Shown here: in pieces, positions 29,369-40,320 of the stretch | Position numbering within the stretch: position 1 is the stretch's first letter | How the letters are laid out: each line of letters begins with the position of its first letter | From: Pycnococcus provasolii | Taxonomy: Eukaryota; Chlorophyta; Pseudoscourfieldiophyceae; Pseudoscourfieldiales; Pycnococcaceae | DNA length: 64,000 nucleotides | Direction of reading: 5' to 3' | Assembly (NCBI GenBank): GCA_938743325.2 | Contig: OW568898.1 | Span: 248,189-312,188, forward strand | Made by a program: the position numbers and the translations under genes | Notes under the pieces: generated by a model | What the model saw: only the letters and a program-made list of their open reading frames with translations | Told to the model about the DNA's origin: nothing | The model's database searches: none

Positions 29369-29375
29369 TAAATTT

Positions 29376-29380
29376 TGTAA
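29376..29380 (+). terminator. Putative TGTAA poly(A) signal of the proline-rich protein gene
   Basis: TGTAA begins eight bases after the stop codon, within the 44-base gap to the convergent MORC gene. Confidence 0.45.
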
Positions 29381-29412
29381 TTTTACCACTTTTATTTGAG
29401 TTACTTAAGGTA

Positions 29413-30022
29413 TTAGGTTAGGTCGACAACATCCAACATTGTTGTATCCGCGGCAGATTCCCCTTTGATGGCAAGTTGTTGAGGAGGACTTGCGGCCGGC
29501 ACATCTGTTTGGTTTGCCAACGCCAATTGGCCTGACAACACGCTAATGGTAGTCTCCATTGCAGAGAGTTTTGCCTTCAATTTGATGAGCTCAGATTCTT
29601 TAGAAACGACCTGTGCCTTAGTAATTTCCAGCTCATCCTTTGTGTTCTTTAAGTCCGTTTCGGCAGAAACCGCCCGGCTCTTCCAATTTTTTTGTGCAAC
29701 AAGTATCTCGCCAGGTACTGGTGGTTCGACTGGCGGTTCAGTGAGTGTCGGTTTAGTCGCGAGTGGTGGATCAGGTGCTAAGGCCAATGCCTTAGATGTC
29801 GAGGCTACTGGTCCCACTGAAGCTTTGCAATCCGGGCAATACCAATCGGCCCCAGATTCAATTCTAGAAATTGCTTTGGGGTCGATGCAATCTCTGTGCA
29901 CAAGGTTCTCGCATGTCTTGCCCTTCCCAGAGCAGAGATACATGGTTTCTCCGTTGCCGTCGATCGAGCAAACGACGCATAACTCCGGCTCTGCAAGCTT
30001 TGCCTGAAGCTTCGAGGCTTTT

Positions 30023-30054
<32 letters not shown>

Positions 30055-31581
30055 TTCATCTTCCGTTCTCTTTCTGCGTTTTCCGACGAGTGCTTCAGCC
30101 TTGTAGCCGACGTGAGATCCGCGAGCCTTGAAGAACTCAAGCACGCGGCGCTGCAGGGTATTGATGAGCCTTGTACGCTCTTCCGTAGCTTGCAGGCCTT
30201 GCTTACAATGGTCCGGATCGACGAGATTCTCCACGTCGATCACGCCAATCACACCGCGTCCCTGACTCCAGTTCGAGTGATAGACTTCGCAGAACGGAAC
30301 GATGAGACGCCCGCGGCTGTACATACAAATGCCGTGTAGACCGCTGAATGGCATCGCGGCATTGAATGCAAGCGTAAGCTGTTGTGACGACGTGGCACCA
30401 TCATCACCTGCTGTTGTTGTTGCTCGCGGTTTGTAGTCGTACTGAGCCGGCAATTTCCCGAACTGTTCGATGACATCGACAACCGAGAGCACCTTGTCTT
30501 GGACCTTCATCTGAAATGTCGTCGGCAACTGGCGATATAGAATCGCCAAGTACGCTCGGAGGCTGTACTTGTGTGCCTGTGCGCGCTCGAGCAGCAAATC
30601 CACCTTGTCCTTTCCGCTCTTCAATGCTGCAAGATGTGGGCACGCTCCCGCGCTCACCGCCTTCTTGTGCGTGGCGGATGACGGTTTCACCGACACCGAC
30701 ATAAGCTGTTGTTCCCACTCTTGCAACTGCTTGTGTCGCTTCGCTTCACCTGCGATGATGACGTCGTCCTCCGTCGCAAGCAGTTCGGTGGAATCTCCCG
30801 ATTCGACTTGGTACATATTGTGTACGACAACTTTCGTGCCCGTGCCGGCCTTGCGTGCAACACCTTTTTTCTTCTTGGCGATGCGCTCGAACTGCTTCAA
30901 AAGATCCTCCTCGCAGGCGTACGGCGAGTATTTCAGAATCGCTTGGAGCTCAACGTGCCTAGCCGGCTCAAAAAGCCTCTTGTAGGCTCCCGCTTCGCCA
31001 TCATGGCCAGTGCGCTCCCACGTCTTGAGCGGGACGCGTAGTTCCGTCAGATTGTTGTCGACGTGATACGTCATGCTAATCATGGCAGCGGTACAGAGCA
31101 CACGTCCTTGATCTTGCGTGACTGTGATGACGATGGCGTCGCGTCCAATTCTCATTGTTGCAGATTTGAGCCCGTTGCCATATCGCCCGATCGATCCGCC
31201 GCCTGGCTTGGACGAGTATCCGAACGAGACTGCGTAGTGGCACGTCTCAGGCGTCATGCCTGGACCATCGTCGGTGATGGAGAGCATATCGTTGTCGAGC
31301 GAAATGGAGACGAACGACGCGCCTTCTGGTTTCTTCGCCTCATCGATTGCGTTGTCAGTGATTTCTGCAATTGCGCCTAGGACCCACTTGTGCGACGACG
31401 CGTTCGTGTGCAGGAACTTGGGCGAGGTGTGTGCGAGGTGCACACCGTCTCTCGTGAGCGCACTGGACGCCTTGTTAAGGCAAGGTTCCCATATGTGCTC
31501 CGTCGCAGCGAACGTACGCGAGGAGGACGTGTTCGTCGGCGGTGGCGGTGGCGCGGCATTCCCTAGCTTCATGCGCGCCAT
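29413..31581 (-). CDS. MORC: MORC-family GHKL ATPase with a PHD finger
   Basis: 722 residues from the ATG at 31579-31581. The N-terminal GHKL ATPase has all nucleotide-binding boxes: EITDNAIDEA (Asn77), TDDGPGMT (104-109) and GRYGNGLKS (132-140). An S5-fold region follows to about residue 440, then a basic and Asp-rich linker (about 515-530). A PHD zinc finger lies at ~533-587 (CVVC...CENLVHRDC...WYCPDCK), and a C-terminal coiled coil at ~625-695. MORC proteins dimerise through the GHKL domain upon ATP binding and compact chromatin; in plants they act in transposon silencing. The PHD finger would read histone tails, taking the place of the CW finger in animal MORCs. Promoter region is shared with the LamG gene (258 bases apart). 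Confidence 0.94.
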
Positions 31582-31839
31582 CTATCTCTTCCCGAGCGAG
31601 CGAACTCCCAACTACTGTATGCTGCGGTGGTGCACACGTGTTGGGTCCACCTGTGCTGCGCCTCAGCCTTGTCGCGTCAAAAGCGGTGAGGTGAAACAAC
31701 AAGCGACTCTAGAGGGACTGTACCACCTGACTGTACCGGGGAGACGAATCGCACCACGTTTATTCCGGGATAGCGAAGGGCGGGGGGAGAGGTATTAAGC
31801 GCACGTCCGTCCGTCCGCCGCACTCCCGCAGCGCATCGC

Positions 31840-33756
31840 ATGGAGGCGTCGCGGCTACTTGCGCTAGTGCTGCTTGGAGCACTGCTACTCGTGGGCGACG
31901 CCGAGGCATCCTCCATGTGGGTGTCAGGGCCGCCGTACGAGAGCGGCATTCCTTCGCTAGCAGCCTCTGCGTCGCTGCAGTCGAGCGACGGGGACCTGTA
32001 CGCGACCTACACGCCACGCACGACGCCACAACCTGTGTCGGTCGGAGCGTGGGATGCGAGCGACGAGAACCGCGCCAAGCACGCGTCGGGCCTGCTCGGC
32101 TCGCCGAGCGTGCACAACGTCGCCGCGCCGGCCTGGAGCGCGAACACGAACGACGACTTTGTCAACGGCGTGAAGATGCCGAGCGGCAGAGACCGCGGCG
32201 CGGCCTTTCCTCCTCGCGTCGCCGAAGACTACAGAGGCAAGCAGCTGTACGGACGAGGCTTGGGTAACACTGGGCCGTGGGACGATCACGCCGACTTTCG
32301 GCTCAACGACGCGGCGCTGCCCCACCCTTCTCCGCTGGGCTACTCGTATGCGAGTTACGCGCCACACTCGCTGGCTGTGCCAAAGGAGGGAGAGGATGAC
32401 GCAGAGGTTCCCGAGCCCACCCTCGTCAACCCGCCGTCGCAGGTCACTCTAGAGCACGACGGCGCGCTTCAGTTCGACGGCGTGAATGACTACGCGGTTG
32501 TTCCGCCTCTCGGCGAAGATGACTCCGACATGGACTTCCTCAAGGACAACTCGTTCTCCTTCGAGCTCTGGGCCAAGCGCGACCGGCAAGGCGTGACTGA
32601 GTATTTCATCAGCCAGGGTGTCGGCGTACCCGCCTTGGGCGTGCAGTTTGGCGTCACGAGCCGCGGCCAGCTTCGATTCGGCTTCTGGGGAGAAGGCACC
32701 GAGACGCCGTCGACGCTGATGTGCACACAGGGCGCACTCGACCCCGTGAGCGGACGCGCGCGAGCGTGCGTGGAGGTGCCGTCAGCGGGGGGCATGGACG
32801 AGGGCGAGCTGACTCTCTCCGCGGGAGTCGAGGGCACAGCCGACTGGGAGAGCGCGGTGGTGTCGCGCGCGGTGCGCTCGACGCCACGACAGGAGGCGAC
32901 TGGTTGGACTGCGCACGCCACCGGACGGCACACCGCGTCCGAATGCGCGGACACGGAACGAGAGTTTCTCGAAGACGTTGGCTCGTGGCACCACTACGCG
33001 GCAACCTTCGACGCAGAGACGAAAATCGCACGCGTGTACCGCGACGGCGTGCTCGTGCTCGGCGAGCGCAGGCCGAGCTCTCTGCGCGTGTCGGGCGACC
33101 TCAAGCCCTGCCGGAAGGCGAGTCTCTACCGCGGCTCAGGCTCGATTCGCATTGGTCGTGGCGTAGACTCGTCGTCGTCGTCTGACTATTTTTCTGGAAG
33201 GATGGAAGAGGTGCGCGTCTGGAGTGGCGTCGCGTTGCCACGAAACGCGATTGCCACGTACGCGCATTACACTCGTGAGACAATTCTCGAGCACCATCCG
33301 ATGCGCACGCACCTTTCACTTTACTTGGATTGCAATCGAGGAAGCCGCATCGCTGCGCTTGCGTACGACCTAAGCACCCACAGACGCACGGCGCAGCTAG
33401 TGAATGGACCGGAGTACGTGGCAGGATTCCGTACTCATGTGGTGGAGGCTACTGGCGGAGACCTTGTGACTGGGCTAGAGCTGGACTTGTGGCGCTCAAC
33501 GCGTGATGCAAGCGCGAGCGAACACGTTCCCACAAACGAGCGCGTCGCCGCAACAACACAGGCAGACCCAGCCTTGTACCGCTACGTGTTACCTGGCACA
33601 AAGCAACAGGATCCATGGTTTCTTCTGTCGACGGACTCTCACAGGCACAGGCATCCTTGGCTTTACCATCCCGCCGACGTCCCATCACATGGCAGCCCTG
33701 CATTCTACGGCCTACCTGGACTCAGTGAACCCGACGTGCGCAGCGAGACGATGTGA
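31840..33756 (+). CDS. Secreted LamG-like (concanavalin-fold) protein
   Basis: 638 residues from an ATG. Residues 1-23 are a clear signal peptide (LLALVLLGALLLVGDAEA). Residues ~205-480 form a LamG-like jellyroll: LQFDGVNDYAVVPPL, SFSFELWAKRD, VQFGVTSRGQLRFGFW, WHHYAATFD, ARVYRDGVLV, SIRIGRG and GRMEEVRVWSGV. This order is typical of LamGL domains in adhesion and glycan-binding proteins. A long insertion sits between the first and second halves. There is no transmembrane segment at the C-terminus, so it is probably secreted or wall-bound. Its ligand is unknown. Confidence 0.88.
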   Translation: MEASRLLALVLLGALLLVGDAEASSMWVSGPPYESGIPSLAASASLQSSDGDLYATYTPRTTPQPVSVGAWDASDENRAKHASGLLGSPSVHNVAAPAWSANTNDDFVNGVKMPSGRDRGAAFPPRVAEDYRGKQLYGRGLGNTGPWDDHADFRLNDAALPHPSPLGYSYASYAPHSLAVPKEGEDDAEVPEPTLVNPPSQVTLEHDGALQFDGVNDYAVVPPLGEDDSDMDFLKDNSFSFELWAKRDRQGVTEYFISQGVGVPALGVQFGVTSRGQLRFGFWGEGTETPSTLMCTQGALDPVSGRARACVEVPSAGGMDEGELTLSAGVEGTADWESAVVSRAVRSTPRQEATGWTAHATGRHTASECADTEREFLEDVGSWHHYAATFDAETKIARVYRDGVLVLGERRPSSLRVSGDLKPCRKASLYRGSGSIRIGRGVDSSSSSDYFSGRMEEVRVWSGVALPRNAIATYAHYTRETILEHHPMRTHLSLYLDCNRGSRIAALAYDLSTHRRTAQLVNGPEYVAGFRTHVVEATGGDLVTGLELDLWRSTRDASASEHVPTNERVAATTQADPALYRYVLPGTKQQDPWFLLSTDSHRHRHPWLYHPADVPSHGSPAFYGLPGLSEPDVRSETM

Positions 33757-33769
33757 AATAAAATTAAAA

Positions 33770-33774
33770 TGTAA
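33770..33774 (+). terminator. Putative TGTAA poly(A) signal of the LamG gene
   Basis: TGTAA lies 14 bases after the stop, in the 65-base gap to the convergent channel gene. Confidence 0.45.
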
Positions 33775-33821
33775 TCAATTACTGTAAGAAAATATTAGCG
33801 TTTATCAATTAACCATCAGAT

Positions 33822-36800
33822 TCAAATTTTGCGCACTCGACGTCGCGTGCGCGGTTTCGAAGGCTCAGCTTCTGCGTCGCCACCTGTGGATGGCGTGCTG
33901 GCCGCGCCAGCCGAATGAAGGAAGTAGTCGAGCAGCATTTTGTGTTGATCCTCAAGCACGCGTTGCCCATCCAGGACATCATCTAACCTAGCCATCAAGC
34001 TTTCACGCGCGTCCTTTTCCGCCTCCACATCGAGCACCTCGATGCTTGTGGAGGCTGTCGGATTAGCTCGATCGCGCACGGATTCTGCGCGAACACCGAG
34101 GCTGGCCATGATGCGGCGAGCGGCCACCTTTGTGTCGAAATCCTCACCTTCTGCCACCGCGTCGATGGCATCCTCAAGTTCGCTGAGTGCAATGACATCT
34201 GTGAGAAACGTGTTGTGTGTGTGAAGTTGAGAACATCGTGGGAATAGTTTAAGTTAGTACACAGGAAATCAATGCTATCGTTTCGGATCATTTGAAAAAG
34301 TAACGTACCAGATGGCGTGGTGAGCACCTTGGACTCCACGGGCGTCTGTCCCGCACGCCGGTAAGCATCACGTGCGGAGTACTTGGCGTCATCACCACCT
34401 ATGCTTCTCACAAATCGTCGTAGCGTGCGCATTCCACCATCCGAATCTACCAAACTTTTCACGAGCAGTCCAATTTCTCGGAGCACGCCAGGTTCACCGT
34501 CGGTGCCATACTCCTGGACAAGTCGCTGCCGCTCTGAGTCATGAGAGTTGATGAAAATTGCAATCACGAAGCCGAAAGATAGTCCTAGCTGCAGCATGGC
34601 GTAGCTCCAAAAATAGAGAATGGCGTTTGCATGGAGGTAATCGTTGTAATCAGTTTCGCGCATGAGCTCCGCATTGAACTTAGTATCCCCAAGGACCACT
34701 TCGACAAGTGCGACGAGAGCCTTGGGCACCGTCGACAAGCTGTCGACAAGATCACCAAATACAACGTGGCCAATAAGTGCGTACGCAATAAGGCACATGA
34801 GGAACACACACAGGAAGTTTACGAGGTCCGCTCCAGCATAATGCACCGTGTTGACAAATGCCCCAAGTCGAGGCTGGAACGTCATCGATGTCAGTGTTCG
34901 GCATAGCAGAAGGAACAAACATGCTCCCGCGAGTACAAAGTAGTACGTAAGCAGGTCGCATATGCGGTCGAGATCGGACATTTTGTCGGCAAGAGCATGC
35001 AGCGCTGCTTGAGAATTGCCGGGAAGCACTGGAGATGACGGTGGGCCATAGGGGATGGCGTACACGTCGTATCGAAGATTCACCGAGAAATCATCCGTCA
35101 CGCCGAAAGCGATGAAGTACCAAAATGCAATAACGCCAAGAAAGAAAAGGATGCTGATCACATCAATCTTTGACGAAAGACTTCGGCGATATGCAGGACT
35201 TGTGATCAATCCATGCGTCGTAATTCCCATGTCAAGCACCCCAAGAGAGATTAGTGTAATCTCGAAGGCAAGACGCACGTAGTCCGACGTTGTCTCGTAG
35301 GCAGACATCTTTGCAGATCGTATCGTTGGCTCGACACGTATGAGCCCACTGTCGCCACGATGGAAACGCAATTTCACGTAACCGAAGCGACGGAGTTCTG
35401 AATTCCAAACGGCAATGCGCGCGTCCATATGCAAAAGCGAATCGTCCACAAATCCACCATTTTTCGCAAAGGCGGCAAGAGATTGTGCTTCGCTAGAGCT
35501 CATGTCAATATCGAAATACAGCGGGTACCCTCGATCGCGGAAGGCGGCAAGTCGCTTCACTGGTGAGTAGAATGCAAATGGCATCCCTCGTGCGTCGTAC
35601 ATTTCTGAACAATACTCCACAGGATCAGTAAAAGCCGTTCGATTTAGCGGATAAGTCGCACGCGCCGTGACATGGCGCTGGCTACTCGACTGCCCAATTT
35701 TAGAACAATTATACTGGATGAATTTGCGAACCTCGTCATCTGTGAATGACGATGCGGACGACGAAGGTATGTCACTGCCATACGGGGCATTTGTGAGCCC
35801 GTCGCCGCAGGACACCTGTCCGTTGAGACTGTCAAATCGGCTTTTCGGGCAGGACCCTTCTCGTTCGCGGACGGTCTGAACGAGCAGCCCGCCCACGATA
35901 CGATTCACGTCACCGCCCAACGTTCGAACGCGGACTGCCGATGCACCCGCCGCCGAACGACCCGAGGGAATGTTCAAACTGCGTCCAAGCACGCTGCAGG
36001 GCATGTTTGCAATAATTGCAGCTTTTTCAAGCTTTAGTGCGTCTTCGCGCGCCTGATCTCTTAGTTTGTCCGCACTAGCTGCGTCGATAACACCTTCTGC
36101 AACGGCCTTGTCAACATCGGCAATTTTTGCCGCAAGAGCATTGCTGATCTCACTTGGCTTTGACGTCATGCGCTGCGCAAAAGCGTTTAGACGGGCTCTT
36201 GTCAAAGACGGCGAGATCGCACGAGGCGTGGACAATTGAATGGTGCTTGCACGACCGAACATCGCACGTTCAAGCTCAGCACTCATATGCCGCAGCTCGG
36301 TGTCCAACGAGGACAGCGATGCGGTAATCATGTCGTCAAGATTCGCCCCAGCAGATGACTTGATTGTGCTCTCAAGCATTGCAACGTTGCGCTCAATCTG
36401 CCTAGCCTCGGCTAAAATTGTGCCTTGATTCGACTCGAGATTTTCCAGCGTTTGCGCAATCGGCGAAGCTTGCGAAAGATGCCGGCGGCGTTTAGAGCTG
36501 GCCGCATCAGACGCTGCCGCCGTCGCCGCCGCCGTCGCGTTCGTCGTTGTTGCCGTCGTCGTTGCGGGCGGTGGCGGCGGGTCGACAGCACACGTTTCGC
36601 AACCGCAGAATTGCGTCGCAGTACAAGTGGCTGGGCACTCGCACACCAAGGTACACTTTGCAATATCGGGATATCGGATCGTGTTCGTTAGATTTTGGCA
36701 GGAGCCAGCATAGGCACTCGCGCGCCTGCCGATCGCAAATGTTTGGTACGCAGTGCTTGCACCCGCGAGTCGCGCAATCGTAGGTGCGGGCACGATTCCG

Positions 36801-39151
36801 CTAATCTCTTTAGGCTGTGCTTGAAGGGCATACTTCACCTCGGCAATGCGCGCGAGAACGGTAGATTCCAGCGTTGCCTTTGGGAGCGAGGCAACCGAAG
36901 CTGGCTGTAGCGCTGATGTGTACTTGCTTTGGATATTCAATTTTGCAATTTGGTCATTCACGAGCGTCTGCAGAGACGCTTTCTCCACGTCGCTCGCGTA
37001 AGGTCCCACTGCAAGGCTGATCTCAAGTGCAAGCAGATAATCCACCTTCTCACGGAGCTCCTTGAGAAAGCCTTGCGCGCAGGACAATGCCTCATCTTGT
37101 GCATACTGCTTCGCCTCGCTCAGCAGAGCACGTGCGGCACTTTCAGCAACTGGCACGGCATCACCAGCCTGTCGCACTAAATCGGTGCACCCTGCTAGCG
37201 TTTGATTCATTGCGCACACTTTGCGCAACTCTGACAGAGACGTCAAGGTGCTGTTCTTCTCATCTATCGCAGCTTGCAAGCGCGCGTCGTGCTCGGCCTG
37301 TGTGAGAATGCCGCTTGTGAGATTGGCGGAAAGATCAATCGCCGTCGAATTCGCCTCGAACGTCGCGAGTGTCTCCAACGCGTTGTCGAACGTGCTGGCG
37401 AGAAGTGCCGCCGATGACTCGAGAGCAACCTGCTCCTTTTGGAGATATCTAGATGCACCGCAGGTTGACGCCACCTCTTTCTTCGCTCGCGTGGCGCTTT
37501 CCGCGACATCTTTTTTGTTCTTCAACTCCCAGCTCACGGCATGGAACCAGTCTCCCATCACGTGCATTGTCCATGCGGAGTCCGTGGGAAGATTGTGAAG
37601 CGTGACCACTTCGTTGCCGCTTCCAAGTATCCCCAGTTTTTGCGAGCTCGCGTAGTAGCACGTCCGTCGATCCTCAGACAGACATACGTTCCACTCAACG
37701 TCCGCGCTGAGCTCCGCAGTCGTGGCACTGACTCCCGTTGCGGCGGCAGAATCTGCGATGTTGCTTTTGATGTGCAAACGCAGTGTGCGTCCCGCGCCGG
37801 GAATGTCGGCGACTCGCCCGCAGTCCGCCACGCATCCATGTGCGTCGCTCCCCTCCCCACCAAATCCTGGAACCTCGCGTCCTAGTGCCGCGTCACACAC
37901 GCCGTTGCCGCACGGATCGTCGACCCAGCTCGACGAGACCGTTTGCTCAATCCACGTCTGCGCAGCCATGCTGCTTGTAAATTCTCTCGTCGACGGAACC
38001 ACGGCGTCGCGGATCGATCGTGCCATGTCAAAGGACGCGCCTGCTTGCCTCTGATCTGCAAGAACGTATGCATAAACGGCCAGTGCGAAGACGAGCGCGA
38101 ACATCTTGAAGTATGCAAGAACACGGCGATCGAGCGCGTGTACCCACGCCGCCAGCTTAGATGCAAGTCGTGCAAGCTCTGGATTGCTGATGCCCTTCTC
38201 CATCTGCTCGACAGACATGGAAGCGGCACCACCTGCTTTCTGTTTGGCGGCGGCGTTTCCCTTGTTACTTTCGTCCTTTTTGCTGCCGCCCCGCTGGCGC
38301 GACGTCGTCGGCGATGGAGTCTTCTTATCGTCGTCGTCGTCCGCGTCGTCTTCGTTGTTTTGATTGCGCATGCGCTTGACTTTTCGTCGAGCACTTGCAC
38401 CCCTTGCACGAGTCTGTATGACGGCTGCCGCACGTTTTGTTTTCTCAAACTCCCTCCGTGCGACGACCGCCTTCCACTTTGCCGCGATGAGCGAAGCGGC
38501 CTTACGTTCCCGTTCGTCTGCAAATATTGAGAAGGACGGCGACGGGGATGACGACTTTCCCTTCTTGCCTTTGGCGACCGTCGTCGGTGGCACGAGGTCG
38601 TAGACGTCGTCGTCGTCGTCGTCGTCGTCGTCATCGTCGTCGCCACGTCGCGGCGGCGTTCCTTCGTCCAGGTCGTCGTCGTCCATGCCGAGCATGTCTG
38701 CAAGACTCGTTGCTCTCTTGTCGTCGCCGTCGCCGTTCGGGGACGTCGACGTCCCCGCCAAGGCGTCCGTGACACGCTGCGCCGTTTCGTACTGCTTGAC
38801 AACGTCTTGCACGGCGGCCAAGGACTGTTCTAGCGTTGGTTCTACGATGAGTCCGCTCATGGAGAGTTCGTCCTCTTTTGGGTTGTGCGAGGACACTTCC
38901 GAGCGGGCCGCGCCAGACGTCTGGTGCAGCTGCTCTTGCTCTTGCTCTTGCTGCAGCTCAGGTGTCCTCTCGCCCTCCTCGGACGACTCCTCTTCGGACG
39001 GCAGGTCTCCCACCCCTTCCGCCAGTAGAGCGAGCGCCGCCTCCGCCTGCTCCGGTTCGAGGTGCGCGAGCGTCTCCACCTGTTCGCCTAATGACATTCC
39101 GTTAAGACGACGTGCAATCTGAGGAGTCGAGAGCCCAAGGAGGTCCGCCAT
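33822..39151 (-). CDS. Polycystin-like (PKD2/TRPP) cation channel with N-terminal IQ region; two exons
   Basis: I place the start at the ATG 39149-39151 (MADLLGL); upstream frame lacks ATG. Exon 1 is 39151-34309 and exon 2 is 34198-33822, giving 1,739 residues and a preserved frame. The N-terminus is acidic, then has IQ-like basic helices (about 213-257: AAKWKAVVARREFEKTKRAA, VIQTRARG) that may bind calmodulin. A first membrane helix follows near 345-365, then a very long extracellular, coiled and Cys-rich region. The C-terminal third is the channel: a polycystin-type extracellular domain (YPLYFDIDMSSSEAQSLAAF) and about five membrane helices (about 1280-1540), including FVNTVHYAGADLVNFLCVF and VVLGDTKFNAEL in the pore region. 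Family members conduct Ca2+/monovalent cations in cilia and other membranes. A short coiled tail is encoded by exon 2. Confidence 0.9.
34199..34308 (-). other. Spliceosomal intron of the polycystin-like gene
   Basis: 110 bases. On the minus strand it begins GTACGT and ends CTCACAG, with a perfect TACTAAC branch site at 34253-34259. Removing it joins ...TTPS-D-VIALSELEDA in phase and adds a tail of about 125 residues. The retained frame would otherwise run into unrelated sequence. Confidence 0.85.
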
Positions 39152-39420
39152 GGTTAAAAGTGGAAGTGGAGGAGGGGAAGGGGGCAAAGAAGAGGGGGGG
39201 AAGTTTGGTTTTTGCGCGCCAAAATCACACCTGTGCGAATCTCACCGGGAAAGGGGAGGAAATCATAGGGACCTCAAGTGGATCCCCAACAAGAACACGA
39301 TAGTCCTCTTCCTCCTCCTTCTCCTCTCCTCCTCCTCCTTCGCAATCGGTTCCGGCGAGGAGCTCTTATGGGAGCTCGTCGTTACAAGGGTGCCCTCCCT
39401 GCCCTCCTCCCCCAACACCC

Positions 39421-39473
39421 CATCAGCCAAGGGCATATCAAACCATGGGTTAATAATATGCCCTTGCATCAGC
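39421..39473. repeat. Palindromic mini-insert, copy 1, with 7-bp direct repeats
   Basis: A 39-base near-palindrome (39428-39466) starts CAAGGGCATAT and ends ATATGCCCTTG. It is flanked on both sides by CATCAGC (39421-39427 and 39467-39473), which looks like a target-site duplication. The centre is less symmetrical than in copy 2. Confidence 0.75.
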
Positions 39474-40090
39474 CCTCATCACTGCACCCAGGCACTGCCC
39501 CCAGGGGCCAATAATAAGGCCAAATAGACTTCTCTAGACTACTGGAATGCGTGCCCAATAATAAACCATGCCTCGCCCTCAAGGCCCCACCTGAGCACCT
39601 GAGGGAGTGAGGGGCCCACCCATTCTGTGCCAATGATGCGAACGGGCCCCCACCCTTCGGCCAGCCAGGTGCTTGGTTGCTTCATTAATGGGGTGTGTTG
39701 GCGAATCAGGGGCGAATAATGGAAGAATGCTTTTTCATTTTCCTTTCCCTCGCAAGTGGGAAAATCCTTCATGGAAAGAAAGTGGAACCCTCCTCCTCTG
39801 ATTTTAATGTATCTCTCCCGCAAACCACGGGTGGCTCATCGCATGCATGGCATCATCCCCCCACCTAAGTAGGCAGTCAGCTAAGGTAAGGGGTGCGTTG
39901 CCAACGTTGCCATCAAGAAATCAGGACGCCAATTCCAGTAGTCTATCGCGTGCAGTGCAGTGCCATCCCCAACAATTCCCCATCACGTGAGTCCACAGGA
40001 GCTCCACGTAAGGCTCGCTTCGGCTTCGTTAGTCTAAGGCCGTCGACGCCGTTGGCCTTGGGAAGCCGAAAACGCGTCCCCCGAATCAAG

Positions 40091-40139
40091 CACTAGCCAA
40101 GGGCATATCAACCCAGGGTTGATATGCCCTTGCACTAGC
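40091..40139. repeat. Palindromic mini-insert, copy 2, with 7-bp direct repeats
   Basis: A 35-base perfect palindrome (40098-40132): two 17-base arms (CAAGGGCATATCAACCC and its inverse) around a single A. It is flanked by CACTAGC at 40091-40097 and 40133-40139. The arms match copy 1, but the flanking 7-mers differ, as expected for two separate insertions of the same unit. Confidence 0.8.
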
Positions 40140-40320
40140 GTAGGACTAGCACACGCTCACGTGAGTGGGCCCTTGGAACAAACAAGCACGAGCACGGGGG
40201 GTGACGCCGCATCAATTAACGCATTCCTCACACACATTATCAAAGCTTGATCAAAGACTCGCCTTAAGTGCCACACCAACTCAACACAACACATCACATC
40301 ACAACAAAGGCCGCATTGCA

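Larger units (their letters stand above)
39152..40320. other. Long divergent intergenic region with two palindromic inserts
   Basis: At about 1.17 kb this is one of the longest gaps outside the mobile-element island. It separates two divergent genes. Two short palindromes sit in it, each bracketed by its own direct repeat (listed separately). The rest is unremarkable: CTCC-rich near 39305-39345, and a 94-codon minus frame at 39539-39823 that I do not accept as a gene. Confidence 0.6.

Noticed and set aside
39539-39823. Minus-strand 94-codon frame in the divergent gap
   Set aside because: No recognisable domain, no neighbour context, and composition like random non-coding sequence; it lies in a region with inserted palindromes.
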